Positions 9,031 through 17,966 of a stretch of 64,000 nt of DNA are shown here, piece by piece. Origin of the DNA: Marinicella pacifica (GTDB taxonomy: Bacteria; Pseudomonadota; Gammaproteobacteria; Xanthomonadales; Marinicellaceae). Positions within the stretch are counted from its first letter, which is position 1, and each line of letters starts with the position of its first letter. The notes under the pieces are model-generated. The model did not search any database. It was not told the origin of the DNA and saw only the letters and a program-made list of their open reading frames with translations. The translations under genes and the position numbers were made by a program. The stretch lies in the NCBI RefSeq assembly GCF_014636635.1, contig NZ_BMEO01000003.1, positions 295,261 to 359,260 of the forward strand, in the 5' to 3' direction.

Positions 9031-10197
9031 ATGTCCAGAGAACTCGATAAACTTGATTTATTTGATGTGAATGCCATGCTTAATGATGAACAGCGCATGG
9101 TCAAAGAATCCATTGGCCGCTGGGTGGATGAGCGTTTTTTACCGCTGGTGGCTGAGCACTTTGAAGCCCACACCTTTCCAATGGAGCTGGTGCCTGAAAT
9201 GGCGGATTTAGGTTTATTCGGCAGCACTATTCAGGGTTATGATTGTGCCGGGCTGGATTACATGTCTTATGGACTCATCTGTCAGGAGCTGGAACGCGGT
9301 GACAGCGGTTTACGCAGCTTTGCTTCGGTACAAAGTTCTTTGTGCATGTTTCCAATTGATGCCTTTGGTTCAGAAGCGCAAAAGCAGCGCTGGCTGCCGC
9401 CAATGGCAAAAGGTGAAGTGATCGGTTGTTTCGGTCTCACCGAGGCTCATGCGGGCTCGGATCCTGCATCGATGAAAACCCGCGCCAAGAAAGATGGTGA
9501 TGACTGGATTATCAATGGCTCAAAAATGTGGATTACCAATGGTTCCGTGGCGGATATTGCGATTGTCTGGGCGCAAACCGATGACGGTATTCAGGGCTTT
9601 ATCATTGAAAAGGATATGCCGGGATTTGATACCGAACTAATTACCCGCAAAATGTCGTTACGGGCCTCGGTGACATCGGCCTTGTTTTTTGATGATGTAC
9701 GGGTTCCCGACAGTAACCGCTTACCTAAAGTTAAAGGGCTCAAAGGTCCTTTGAGCTGCTTATCCAATGCCCGTTTTGGGATTTCCTTTGGTCCCATCGG
9801 TGCAGCTCAGGCCTGTTTACAGGAAGTCCTGAATTACACCGCTGAGCGGGTGTTGTTTGATCGCAGTCTGGATTGTAACCAAATCATTCAGCAAAAACTG
9901 GCGGATATGGCCAGACGCATCACCACAGCACAATTACTGGCTTACCGATTAGGCCAGTTAAAAGACAGCAATCAGATTCAACCGACCCAGATTTCTCTGG
10001 CAAAATGGAATAATGTTCGTATGGCACTGGACATTGCCCGTGAATGCCGGGATATGTTGGGTGGTGCCGGAATCACCACTGAACACGTGGCCATTCGCCA
10101 TATGCTTAATTTAGAAAGTGTGATTACCTATGAGGGCACTGAAACCATTCACCAGTTGGTGGTGGGCCGTGAACTGACCGGTAAAAACGCGTTTTAG
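9031..10197 (+). CDS. gcdH: Glutaryl-CoA dehydrogenase
   Basis: FAD-dependent oxidation and decarboxylation of glutaryl-CoA to crotonyl-CoA, in lysine and tryptophan breakdown. The 388-residue protein has the acyl-CoA dehydrogenase signatures GCFGLTEAHAGSDPASM (near 131-148) and DMLGGAGI (near 340), and the glutaryl-CoA-specific C terminus NLESVITYEGTETIHQLVVGR with the catalytic Glu in TYEGT. The conserved SVQSSLCMFPI and KMSLRASVTSALFFDDVRVP stretches also fit this subfamily better than short- or medium-chain acyl-CoA dehydrogenases. The gene starts an operon whose next gene, two bases on, is a fused 2-oxoacid dehydrogenase E1 that could supply glutaryl-CoA from 2-oxoadipate. That link is inference. 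Confidence 0.92.
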   Translation: MSRELDKLDLFDVNAMLNDEQRMVKESIGRWVDERFLPLVAEHFEAHTFPMELVPEMADLGLFGSTIQGYDCAGLDYMSYGLICQELERGDSGLRSFASVQSSLCMFPIDAFGSEAQKQRWLPPMAKGEVIGCFGLTEAHAGSDPASMKTRAKKDGDDWIINGSKMWITNGSVADIAIVWAQTDDGIQGFIIEKDMPGFDTELITRKMSLRASVTSALFFDDVRVPDSNRLPKVKGLKGPLSCLSNARFGISFGPIGAAQACLQEVLNYTAERVLFDRSLDCNQIIQQKLADMARRITTAQLLAYRLGQLKDSNQIQPTQISLAKWNNVRMALDIARECRDMLGGAGITTEHVAIRHMLNLESVITYEGTETIHQLVVGRELTGKNAF

Positions 10198-10199
10198 TC

Positions 10200-12437
10200 A
10201 TGACCAACGCAGGCGCTAAGAAGATTAACCGTGCTGAAGTGGTTAATCAAAATTTTATTGATTTTGTTCAAAATTATCAAGCAATTGAGCCCAAAAACAC
10301 ATTATCCGTCAGTGGTTTAGACAGTCAGACATTATGGGATTTGTTTGAGTCGCAAGTGCGCTCACGACAACTTGATCTGATGGCGCGGGTATTGAAACTG
10401 TCCAATAAAGTGTTTTACACCATTGGTTCTTCAGGACACGAAGGCAATGTCATGTTGGGTCGTCTGGTGCGACACACGGATCCGGCCTTTTTGCATTACC
10501 GCAGTGGCGGTTTGATGATGGAACGTTCCCGGCATGTACCGGGCATTGATCCAATCTGGGACACTTGTCTGTCCTTTGCAGCAGCCGCGGAAGACCCTGC
10601 CTCAGGGGGACGCCATAAAGTGTGGGGGTCAAAACCTTTGTGGGTGATTCCGCAAACCAGCACCATAGCCAGCCACTTGCCCAAGGCGGTGGGTTGTGCC
10701 CTGGGGGTGGAGCTCACCCAGCGGTTACAGGCATCTATGCCGATTCCCGATGATGCCATTGTGCTGTGCAATTTCGGTGATGCCAGTGCCAACCATTCCA
10801 CCGCTCAAGGGGCGTTTAATGCCGCCTCCTGGGCCGCTTTTCAGGGGCTCAAAACACCGGTTTTGTTTGTATGTGAAGACAACGGCATCGGTATTTCCGT
10901 AAAAACCCCTGAAAACTGGATTGCCGATGGGTTTAAATTCAGACCCGGTTTGCAGTATTTTGCCGCTGACGGGCTGGATATTGAAACCGGTTATTTGCAA
11001 GTCAAAAGGGCCGTGGATTTTTGTCGTCAGGAACGCAAGCCGGTGTTTTTGCATTTAAAAACCACCCGATTAATGGGACATGCGGGCACTGATTTTGAAG
11101 TGGATTACCGTAAAATGACCGATTTGCTGGCAGATGAGGCCAAAGATCCGTTATTAAATACTGCGGCCAGCCTGATTAATCATGGCATTAAAAAACCCGG
11201 TGAAATAATTGATTTTTATCATCAAATTTATGATGAGTGTATGGCCAAAGCCGAACAGGCCCATGGACGCAAAAAAATCACCACACTGGCTGAGGTGATT
11301 GCACCGCTGGTACCACTGGATGAAGACAAGGTTTACCGGCAAGCGGGTCACCACAACAAAGAAAAACGCCTGGCTTATTTTGGCAGTCAAAAGTTATTAC
11401 CTGAAAACCAGTCACCCAAACACATGGCCATTCAGATCAACCGGGGGTTGCAGGATCTGATGCTGGCTTATCCACACATGATTCTGTTCGGTGAAGATGT
11501 GGCTCAAAAAGGGGGCGTATATACAGTTACCAAAAACCTGTTTAAGCAATTTTCGGCCAAACGGGTGTTTAACACTTTGTTGGATGAACAAACTATTTTG
11601 GGTCTGGCTCAGGGTTATGCAACACTTGGTTTATTACCGGTACCTGAAATTCAGTATCTGGCTTATTTTCACAATGCCTGTGACCAAATTCGCGGTGAAG
11701 CCGCCAGTTTGCAATTTTTCTCCAATGGTCAGTTTGCCAACCCCATGGTGATTAGAATTCCCGGACTTGGCTATCAAAAAGGTTTTGGCGGGCATTTTCA
11801 TAATGACAATTCCATTGCTGCCTTGCGCGATATTCCGGGTTTAATTGTCGCTTGCCCATCGCGCGGTGACGATGCGGTAACCATGATGCGCACCCTGACC
11901 GCCTTGTCGCAGGTTAATAAACGGGTGTCGATATTTATCGAACCGATTGCCTTGTACATGCAAAAAGATCTTTATGAGGAGGGCGATGGTTTGTGGAACA
12001 CCGCTTATCCCGAGCCGGGCCATTACACCCCACTGGGACAACCGCGTGTTTATCACGGCAACGCCAAAGATATGCTCATTATCACTTATGGTAATGGGGT
12101 TTTATTAAGCCTCAAAGCGGCCAAAAGACTGGCACAAACCCATCAAACTCAAGCCAGGGTGTTGGATTTAAGGTGGCTGCAACCATTAAATGAAAAAGCA
12201 ATCAAGCAAATTGCCGGCGAATTTGATAAAATCTTAATTGTGGACGAGGGCAGACGTTCAGCCTGTGTCGGTGAAGGGGTGATAACTGTTTTGGCGACCC
12301 AAGCCAAAAAACCAAAACACCTCCGTTTATTAACCGGTAGCGATTGTTTCACACCGTTGGCAGATGCCGCGGGACTGGTGTTGCCCAATGTGGATTCAGT
12401 GTACCGGGAATTATTACAATTACAGGAGATTCGTTGA
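10200..12437 (+). CDS. Fused alpha/beta E1 component of a thiamine-diphosphate 2-oxoacid dehydrogenase
   Basis: One 745-residue polypeptide holds both halves of a heterotetrameric E1. The alpha-like half (about 25-380) contains the ThDP/Mg motif from GDASANHSTAQGAFN to NGIGISV. The beta-like half (about 400-745) contains LFGEDVAQKGGVYTVTKNL, the catalytic-site stretch FNTLLDEQTILGLAQGYA and EIQYLAYFHNACDQIRGE. Such E1s oxidatively decarboxylate 2-oxoacids and pass the acyl group to a lipoylated E2. The sequence resembles branched-chain or acetoin-type E1 more than AceE, but the substrate cannot be read. No E2 or E3 gene is in the window, so it must use one encoded elsewhere. It follows gcdH by two bases and its stop overlaps the next start (TTGA), so translation is coupled. 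A lipoate ligase gene (lplA) is at 51159. Confidence 0.85.
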   Translation: MTNAGAKKINRAEVVNQNFIDFVQNYQAIEPKNTLSVSGLDSQTLWDLFESQVRSRQLDLMARVLKLSNKVFYTIGSSGHEGNVMLGRLVRHTDPAFLHYRSGGLMMERSRHVPGIDPIWDTCLSFAAAAEDPASGGRHKVWGSKPLWVIPQTSTIASHLPKAVGCALGVELTQRLQASMPIPDDAIVLCNFGDASANHSTAQGAFNAASWAAFQGLKTPVLFVCEDNGIGISVKTPENWIADGFKFRPGLQYFAADGLDIETGYLQVKRAVDFCRQERKPVFLHLKTTRLMGHAGTDFEVDYRKMTDLLADEAKDPLLNTAASLINHGIKKPGEIIDFYHQIYDECMAKAEQAHGRKKITTLAEVIAPLVPLDEDKVYRQAGHHNKEKRLAYFGSQKLLPENQSPKHMAIQINRGLQDLMLAYPHMILFGEDVAQKGGVYTVTKNLFKQFSAKRVFNTLLDEQTILGLAQGYATLGLLPVPEIQYLAYFHNACDQIRGEAASLQFFSNGQFANPMVIRIPGLGYQKGFGGHFHNDNSIAALRDIPGLIVACPSRGDDAVTMMRTLTALSQVNKRVSIFIEPIALYMQKDLYEEGDGLWNTAYPEPGHYTPLGQPRVYHGNAKDMLIITYGNGVLLSLKAAKRLAQTHQTQARVLDLRWLQPLNEKAIKQIAGEFDKILIVDEGRRSACVGEGVITVLATQAKKPKHLRLLTGSDCFTPLADAAGLVLPNVDSVYRELLQLQEIR

Positions 12438-13324
12438 CAGAACTGTGTATTTTATTTGCTGATGTGGCAGACAGCACCGCCTTGTTTGATCAATACGGTG
12501 ACGATGTTGCGCGCGGCCTGATTGCCGACACTTTAAATGCGTTACTTGAAGACGTTCATCATTGTCGCGGCCATCTGGTTAAAACCATTGGTGATGAAAT
12601 CATGTGTACTTTTTCACAGGTCGATGCCGCCATAGATGCCGCCATATTAATGCAAAACAGGTTGGTAAACCGTCCTAAAGAATCGCATCAACCGGAAATC
12701 CACATCCGCATTGGCTTACATTGTGGTGAAGTCATTATCGAAGAGGATGATGTGTTCGGCGATGCGGTCAATGTGGCGGCACGGATGACATCGTTTGCCA
12801 AAAAACACCAAATTATTACCAACCAAACCACCTTTAAACGCGCAAAAACCGGTGAATTGCCGATGTTTCGTTCATTGGGTGCAGTGGACATTAAAGGCAA
12901 GGCCAAAGCCATTGAGGTGGTGGAAATCCTGTGGCAGCAGGATAAAAGTAAATTAACCCGGGTGACGTCCACGCTCGACATTAAATTACCTTTTGAACAG
13001 GCTGATTTACGCATGAATTTAAACGGCAAGCAATACCGCATGAACCATAATAACCCGCACCTAACGATAGGCCGGGCGGATGATTGTGATATTCAGGTTA
13101 AACTGTTGCGTACCTCTCGTTACCACGGTGAGTTCGATTTTAAAGGCGGCAATTTTAAATACACAGACAACAGCACCAACGGCAGTTGGGTGCAACAAAA
13201 AAACACCACGCCGGTGCGCATTCACCGCGACAGTTTTGTTTTACAAGGTGAAGGCTGGATAGCTTTTGGACAAATGGATTTTACCGATCAACATAAATTA
13301 CTCCACTATAAGGTGACCAAATAA
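12434..13324 (+). CDS. Class III adenylate/guanylate cyclase fused to an FHA domain
   Basis: A 296-residue protein. Residues about 3-170 form a class III nucleotide cyclase domain: LCILFADVADSTALF carries the first metal Asp, KTIGDEIMCTF the second, and RIGLHCGEV and GDAVNVAARM complete the fold. Residues about 210-290 form an FHA domain, which binds phosphothreonine peptides: LTIGRADDCDIQV, then SRYHGEF and DNSTNGSWV. I choose the TTG at 12434: it overlaps the E1 stop as TTGA and has AGGAG six bases before it. The frame stays open upstream to an ATG at 12344, but that would overlap E1 by 94 bases and add residues without similarity. The pairing suggests cyclic-nucleotide output controlled by a Ser/Thr kinase; neither a kinase nor a receptor is nearby. 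Whether it makes cAMP or cGMP is not decidable here. Confidence 0.85.
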   Translation: MTELCILFADVADSTALFDQYGDDVARGLIADTLNALLEDVHHCRGHLVKTIGDEIMCTFSQVDAAIDAAILMQNRLVNRPKESHQPEIHIRIGLHCGEVIIEEDDVFGDAVNVAARMTSFAKKHQIITNQTTFKRAKTGELPMFRSLGAVDIKGKAKAIEVVEILWQQDKSKLTRVTSTLDIKLPFEQADLRMNLNGKQYRMNHNNPHLTIGRADDCDIQVKLLRTSRYHGEFDFKGGNFKYTDNSTNGSWVQQKNTTPVRIHRDSFVLQGEGWIAFGQMDFTDQHKLLHYKVTK

Positions 13325-13404
13325 TGCTTGAATTGATTAAAAAAATGGCCGGATTCGGGCTTTTAACGCTGAGTTTGTTTTATCTGGCATTGAGGATGTT
13401 TTGA
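13324..13404 (+). CDS. Predicted 26-residue membrane peptide in the XpaC/TelA operon
   Basis: The frame ATG...TGA encodes 26 residues: a short basic start (MLELIKKMAG) and a hydrophobic stretch (FGLLTLSLFYLALRMF) long enough for one membrane helix. It is coupled at both ends: its ATG shares one base with the TAA of the cyclase gene (TAATG) and its TGA shares one base with the ATG of the next gene (TGATG). That exact fit into an 80-base gap is the main argument that it is translated. I know no family for it. It could instead be a chance frame whose role is only to couple translation to the downstream gene. Confidence 0.5.
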   Translation: MLELIKKMAGFGLLTLSLFYLALRMF

Positions 13405-14252
13405 TGAGCGACAGACAACGACCGGTTAAATACAGAGAACGGGCAAAAAAAACCCTGCTTGAATTTCAGGCCACGGCCTGGCTGCTGTATTTTTACAGCC
13501 TGCCTTTTTTGTTTGCCGCCTTATGGCAACTGATCAGTGGTCATTTGTGGTTGTTTTTAATAAGCTTTGGTTGTTTTTTCGGTGTCTTGCTCAGTGCCGT
13601 CTGGATGTCCAAGGGGCGAAAAAATAAGCACCATTTCCAAAAACGCAAATACACCCTGCAGCAGCCTTTTCCCTTGATGTTTCTGGCCTCATTATCTCTC
13701 GGCGCCTCTGCCTTTGCCGGTGCCTTTCTGGTGGCCGGACTGGGTTTGCTGTCGGCCATCGGACACGGCGTTGCCGCAACAGTGGGCAGCTGGCTGTGGT
13801 ATGGTCTGGATGCGGTCGGCGGTTCGGCTTTTGATGAGGTCAAAGATAAAGACAGCCAGACCATCTTGGCCATCAGTGAACAATCCATTGTCAACATTGA
13901 ACAGGCTGAAAAAAGTATCGATAACCGGTTTCTCAAAGGGTATCTGCACGATATTGTGCGCCTGGCACGCAATGTGGTTGAAACCCTGGTGGAAAAGCCG
14001 GAAAAAATCCCCAAAGCACGGCGGTTTTTACATTCTTATTTAGACGCCACTGAAAGTGTCATTGAACGCTATGCAAAAACACACAAACAGGTGGATAATA
14101 ATCAGCTGGACGAAAACTTCAAAAATGTTCTGCAGAATATTGTGAACGTATTTGCCGAACAGCAACAAAAACTCATCGAAGATGATGTGTTTGATTTAGA
14201 CGTGGATATTGAAGTATTAAACACCCTTTTAGAAAAACAAGGCATTAATTAA
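13404..14252 (+). CDS. XpaC-like membrane protein (5-bromo-4-chloroindolyl phosphate hydrolysis family)
   Basis: A 282-residue protein with hydrophobic helices near 25-75 and a Gly/Ala-rich pair near 95-135, then a soluble helical C-terminal domain (about 150-282) rich in Glu, Lys and Asn. The layout, and the following telA gene, match the XpaC family, first named from a Bacillus gene that affects hydrolysis of the XP dye; the true biochemical role is unknown. The pair XpaC-TelA is a recurrent gene neighbourhood. The ATG at 13404 overlaps the stop of the small peptide gene; a TTG one codon earlier is possible but less likely. The family assignment rests on context and layout more than on motifs. 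Confidence 0.65.
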   Translation: MSDRQRPVKYRERAKKTLLEFQATAWLLYFYSLPFLFAALWQLISGHLWLFLISFGCFFGVLLSAVWMSKGRKNKHHFQKRKYTLQQPFPLMFLASLSLGASAFAGAFLVAGLGLLSAIGHGVAATVGSWLWYGLDAVGGSAFDEVKDKDSQTILAISEQSIVNIEQAEKSIDNRFLKGYLHDIVRLARNVVETLVEKPEKIPKARRFLHSYLDATESVIERYAKTHKQVDNNQLDENFKNVLQNIVNVFAEQQQKLIEDDVFDLDVDIEVLNTLLEKQGIN

Positions 14253-14268
14253 TAAAACCGAGGAAATT

Positions 14269-15420
14269 ATGACAGACGAAACCAAAACCAAACTTGACAC
14301 AGCCGCGCTGCAGGAAACCGTTCCCGGCGTCACCACTGAAATGGTGTCCTATCGGGATGCGGACAGCGAGGAACAGCAACGTATTGATGAACTGATGTCA
14401 GAAATAAACATCGCCGATGCCAATTCGATTATATTCTTTGGCACCAAAGCCCAGGAAAAGGTTACCGACATTTCCGATAAAATGCTGGAAGGGGTGAAAA
14501 ACAAGGATTTAGGGCGTTCAGGTGAAGCCCTTAATGAAATGGTTGCCACCATTCGCGGCTTTGACGTGGATGAATTGGATCCGAATAAAAAGCCTGGTTT
14601 TTTTGCGCGACTATTCGGCAAAGCCAAACCACTTGCGAAGTTTTTGCAAAAATATGAAGAGGTGAAAAATCAAATTGAAAAAATCACCCAAAAGTTAGAA
14701 TCGCATAAAACCACCTTGCTCAAAGACATCACCAGCTTAGACCGTCTGTATGTGGCCAATCTGGAGTATTTTCATAATCTTGAAGATTATATCCGTGCCG
14801 GTGAAGAAAAACTGCGCCAGTTGCATGATGAAGTGATTCCGCAAATGGAAAAAGAAGCCGAAAACACCGATGATATGCTGGCGGCCCAAAAACTAAGGGA
14901 CATCCGCTCTGCCACGGCTGACCTTGAGCGGCGCGTGCATGATCTGCGATTAACCCGTCAGGTCACCTTACAAAGCTTACCCAGTATTCGTCTGGTGCAA
15001 GAAAATGACAAAGGCCTGATTAATAAAATTAACTCCACCATAGCCAACACCATTCCTTTGTGGCGACAACAACTGGCCCAAACGGTCACCATCTGGCGTT
15101 CTGAGCAGGCCGCCGATACCTTAAAAGATGCCACCGATCTCACCAACGAAATGCTGGCAGCCAATGCCGAAAACTTGCGCATTGCCAACCGCAAAGTGCG
15201 CGAGCAGATGGAGCGGGGTGTGTTTGATATTGAAGTGGTGAAAGAAGCGAACCAGAAACTGATTGCTACCATTGACGACAGTTTACAAATTGCCGAAGCC
15301 GGTAAGGCCAAACGTGAGGCGGCGGTTGTGGAGCTGCAAAAAACCGAAAGCCAGTTACGCGAAGCGCTGCTCACTGCCAAAGCCCGCTACGCCGAAATAC
15401 AAGACGATACCAAAGAATAA
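14269..15420 (+). CDS. telA: Toxic anion resistance protein, TelA family
   Basis: A 383-residue, almost entirely alpha-helical cytosolic protein of the TelA family, named for plasmid tellurite resistance but widespread in chromosomes with poorly defined stress roles. Supporting features are the N-terminal block DANSIIFFGTKAQEKVTDISDKML, the RGFDVDEL and FFARLFGKAKPLAKFLQKYE stretch, the ITSLDRLYVANLEYFHNLEDYI region, and the NEMLAANAENLRIANRKVREQ repeat near the C terminus. The C-terminal third should form a long coiled coil. An AGGAAATT site precedes the ATG. It is the last gene of the operon that begins with gcdH. No tellurium or other resistance gene (TerC, TerD) accompanies it, so a heavy-metal role is not implied. 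Confidence 0.88.
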   Translation: MTDETKTKLDTAALQETVPGVTTEMVSYRDADSEEQQRIDELMSEINIADANSIIFFGTKAQEKVTDISDKMLEGVKNKDLGRSGEALNEMVATIRGFDVDELDPNKKPGFFARLFGKAKPLAKFLQKYEEVKNQIEKITQKLESHKTTLLKDITSLDRLYVANLEYFHNLEDYIRAGEEKLRQLHDEVIPQMEKEAENTDDMLAAQKLRDIRSATADLERRVHDLRLTRQVTLQSLPSIRLVQENDKGLINKINSTIANTIPLWRQQLAQTVTIWRSEQAADTLKDATDLTNEMLAANAENLRIANRKVREQMERGVFDIEVVKEANQKLIATIDDSLQIAEAGKAKREAAVVELQKTESQLREALLTAKARYAEIQDDTKE

Positions 15421-15463
15421 CAATCCAATTATCCTCTGTGCCTTTGTGGTGAATTATTTTTTT

Positions 15464-15580
15464 ACCACAAAGTGCGCAAAGGTTTTCACAAAGCACACAA
15501 AGTTGATTATATAATTTATATTTGTGAACTTTGTGTCTTCTTGGTGTCCTTTGTGCTTCCTCAGCGACCTCTGTGGTTAC
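15464..15580 (+). repeat. Dispersed palindromic repeat, copy 1
   Basis: A 117-base element whose left arm is built of CACAAAG-type words (ACCACAAAG, CGCAAAGG, TTCACAAAG, CACACAAAG) and whose right arm is built of their complements (TTTGTGAACTTTGTGT, CCTTTGTG, CTCTGTGGTTA), around an AT-rich centre near 15510. Transcribed, it would fold into a long imperfect hairpin. Further CTCTGTG and CTTTGTGGT words stand just before it at 15433-15453. Two more copies are at 19689 and 19908. It fills the gap between telA and xthA, which converge, and may also end transcription. Confidence 0.8.
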
Positions 15581-15596
15581 CCTTTTTCAATTCGAA

Positions 15597-16367
15597 TCAA
15601 TTAGATTGATAATCAATAATCACGGGCGCATGGTCTGAAAAGCGTTCTTCTTTATAGATATCCGCACCGAGGACCTTGTTTTTAAAGTGAGGCGAGCTTA
15701 AGTGATAATCCAGTCGCCAGCCGGTGTTGTTTTGCCAGGCCTGACCGCGATTAGACCACCAGGAATATTGATGTTCTTCCTGATTGACTTCTCGAAAGGT
15801 ATCAGTCAGTTGATGTTCATTCAGTAATTTGGATATCCAGGCACGCTCTTCGGGCAAAAAACCTGAATTTTTCTGATTGGCTTTCCAGTTCTTGATATCA
15901 ATTTTCTTGTGTGCGATGTTCCAGTCGGCACAGATAATAAAAGGCTTGGTTTGTTGATTCAGTTGCCGGATTTTGGCTTCGATATGGTCCATACAGATAT
16001 ATTTAAACGCTTGCCGGCTGTCTTTCGAAGATCCCGAAGGTATATATAAACTGGCGACGATCAGATGGGACATTTCAACCGATAGCCATCGACCTTCGCG
16101 GTCAAATTCATCGAATCCCAACCCGTATTCGACTGTTAAGGGTTGATGCCGGGATAAAATCGCCACGCCGGAATAACCTTTTTTCTCCGCATCGGCCTGG
16201 AAATAGTGATAACCCTGTGGCATAAATTGTGCCGGTGGTAATTGATGTAACTGGGCTTTAGTTTCCTGAATACATACAAAATCAGCTTGTTGATGGCTGA
16301 GCCAGGGAAACAGGCCTTTACGTTCAGCCGCGCGGATTCCATTGGCATTGAGGGTAATAATTTTCAT
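15597..16367 (-). CDS. xthA: Exodeoxyribonuclease III
   Basis: Exonuclease III family: cuts DNA at abasic sites and degrades 3' ends in base-excision repair. The 256-residue protein has the family residues: Asn7 in TLNANGIRAA, Glu35 in CIQETKA, Asp and Asn in CADWNIAH, the substrate loop GWRLDYHLSS, and the catalytic pair FSDHAPV at the C terminus. Length matches the ExoA/XthA group (E. coli 268). It is divergent from pyrE with a 99-base gap and convergent with telA across a palindromic repeat. The sequence resembles the bacterial ExoA/Nape subgroup as much as E. coli XthA, so the subgroup is open; the activity class is not. Confidence 0.93.
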   Translation of the reverse strand: MKIITLNANGIRAAERKGLFPWLSHQQADFVCIQETKAQLHQLPPAQFMPQGYHYFQADAEKKGYSGVAILSRHQPLTVEYGLGFDEFDREGRWLSVEMSHLIVASLYIPSGSSKDSRQAFKYICMDHIEAKIRQLNQQTKPFIICADWNIAHKKIDIKNWKANQKNSGFLPEERAWISKLLNEHQLTDTFREVNQEEHQYSWWSNRGQAWQNNTGWRLDYHLSSPHFKNKVLGADIYKEERFSDHAPVIIDYQSN

Positions 16368-16466
16368 AAGAAAGCCAAAAAATGGCCGATTATAACATTG
16401 CCCAAAAAGCTTGCAATTAAGGGGCTATTTTTAGATGATGTTACTTTTCATACGCATAATCATCAA

Positions 16467-17096
16467 ATGTCCATAGCCCACCAGTTTTTACAATTAGCCA
16501 TCGAAAAAAATGTCCTGAAACTCGGTGAATTTACCCTTAAATCGGGCCGTATCAGCCCGTATTTTTTCAATGCCGGCTTGTTTGACGATGGCCGCTCTCT
16601 TCATCTGGTGGGTGATTATCTGGCGCAAACCCTTGAACAAAGCGGTATTGTGTTTGATGGTCTTTTTGGTCCGGCGTATAAAGGCATTCCTTTGGCCACC
16701 ACACTGGCAATCGCCTATCAACAGCGTTATGGCCGAAATTTGCCGGTGACTTTTGATCGTAAAGAAATCAAAGACCATGGCGAAGGGGGGCAAGTCATGG
16801 GCGCTACTTTGAAAGGCCGCATTTTAATTGTCGATGATGTGGTGTCAGCCGGCACTTCGGTGCGACATTCAATCGAATTAATCAATCAATCTGGTGCCCA
16901 AGCCGTGGGTGTCGCGGTGTTACTCGATCGTCAGGAAAAGGGCCAGCAGGCACTGTCCGCCATGCAGGAATTACAGCAACAATTTAAGCTGAAAACCACC
17001 GCCATAGCCGGGCTGGACGATTTAATGGCCATGTTACCTGATGACAGTGGCGATGCCCGGCGGGTGGCCGATTACCGCCAACGCTACGGTTGTTAA
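16467..17096 (+). CDS. pyrE: Orotate phosphoribosyltransferase
   Basis: Joins orotate and PRPP to make orotidine monophosphate in pyrimidine synthesis. The 209-residue product (E. coli 213) has the substrate loop FTLKSGRISPYFFNAG, the flexible catalytic loop with RKEIKDHGEGG, and the PRPP-binding motif ILIVDDVVSAGTS near 122-134. The ATG at 16467 gives the standard N terminus (MSIAHQFLQLAIEKNVL). The frame is open upstream to 16287, but that would run through the xthA start region. No clear Shine-Dalgarno sequence is seen. apaH follows after three bases. Confidence 0.94.
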   Translation: MSIAHQFLQLAIEKNVLKLGEFTLKSGRISPYFFNAGLFDDGRSLHLVGDYLAQTLEQSGIVFDGLFGPAYKGIPLATTLAIAYQQRYGRNLPVTFDRKEIKDHGEGGQVMGATLKGRILIVDDVVSAGTSVRHSIELINQSGAQAVGVAVLLDRQEKGQQALSAMQELQQQFKLKTTAIAGLDDLMAMLPDDSGDARRVADYRQRYGC

Positions 17097-17099
17097 ATC

Positions 17100-17888
17100 A
17101 TGGCTGATTATGTGATTGGCGACGTACAGGGCTGTTATGACGCGCTGATGGCCCTGCGCAAAAAGATTAATTTTAATCCCGATTGTGACCGACTGTATTT
17201 TTTGGGTGATCTGGTCAATCGCGGTGGTCAGTCGCTGGCAGTGTTGCGTTGGGTCTATGCCCGTCAGGCCAATTGTCAGACGGTTTTGGGTAACCATGAC
17301 TTAAGTTTGCTGTACCGTTATTATTTTCCGCTTAAGCGCCAAAAAAATGCCGAATTTGCGGCTATTTTTGCAGCCACAGATTGTGACTTGTTGTTGAGCT
17401 GGTTATTACACAGCCCGTTGGCCATTGACTTACCCAATGCATTGTTAACCCATGCCGGGGTTTATCCCTGGTGGTCGCTTGCAGAATTTCTACAAAAAAG
17501 CCTGTGGGCAAGTAAAAAATTAACCCGTAAAACGGAAAAATACCTGAAAAAAATGTACGGTGATACACCAAAGCGCTATGACGATGGTTTGGACAAAATG
17601 GCCAGATGGCGATTTATCATCAACAGCTGTACCCGCATGCGCTTTGTGGATGCTGAGGGGAACCTTGATTTTAAAGAAAAGATGGCCACCAGCGACAAGC
17701 CTAACCTAAAACCCTGGTTTAGCTATCTAAATCAATCAGAATTACCCAAACCTATCTTCTTTGGTCACTGGTCAACGCTGGGATTTTATCAGCAGGGTAA
17801 AATCAACGCGCTTGACAGCGGGTGTGTGTGGGGCGGGGCGCTCACCGCGGTTCGTTTGGATGATCAGGCAGTTTTTCAGGTCCAATAA
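17100..17888 (+). CDS. apaH: Bis(5'-nucleosyl)-tetraphosphatase (symmetrical)
   Basis: Splits diadenosine tetraphosphate into two ADP, limiting alarmone levels, and can remove Np4 caps from RNA. The 262-residue protein (E. coli 280) has the PPP-type phosphoesterase signatures: GDVQGC at 7-12, GDLVNRGGQSL near 36-46, GNHDLSLL near 65-72, and the later His motifs LLTHAGVYPWW and FFGHWSTLG. It is co-directional with pyrE, starting three bases after its stop, so both are likely in one transcript; in many gammaproteobacteria apaH instead sits with ksgA. Confidence 0.94.
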   Translation: MADYVIGDVQGCYDALMALRKKINFNPDCDRLYFLGDLVNRGGQSLAVLRWVYARQANCQTVLGNHDLSLLYRYYFPLKRQKNAEFAAIFAATDCDLLLSWLLHSPLAIDLPNALLTHAGVYPWWSLAEFLQKSLWASKKLTRKTEKYLKKMYGDTPKRYDDGLDKMARWRFIINSCTRMRFVDAEGNLDFKEKMATSDKPNLKPWFSYLNQSELPKPIFFGHWSTLGFYQQGKINALDSGCVWGGALTAVRLDDQAVFQVQ

Positions 17889-17966
17889 GGCGTAACAAAA
17901 GGTCGATTTTTTTATCCATAACTGCCACAATACCCCCATAACTCTCGTCTAATAATTAATTTTTCC

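Noticed and set aside
12344..12433. Longer N terminus of the cyclase-FHA protein from the ATG at 12344
   Set aside because: It would overlap E1 by 94 bases and add residues with no similarity; the TTG at 12434 has a good AGGAG and a TTGA overlap.
16287..16466. Longer pyrE from 16287
   Set aside because: The extra residues lie antisense to the start of xthA and do not belong to the PyrE family.
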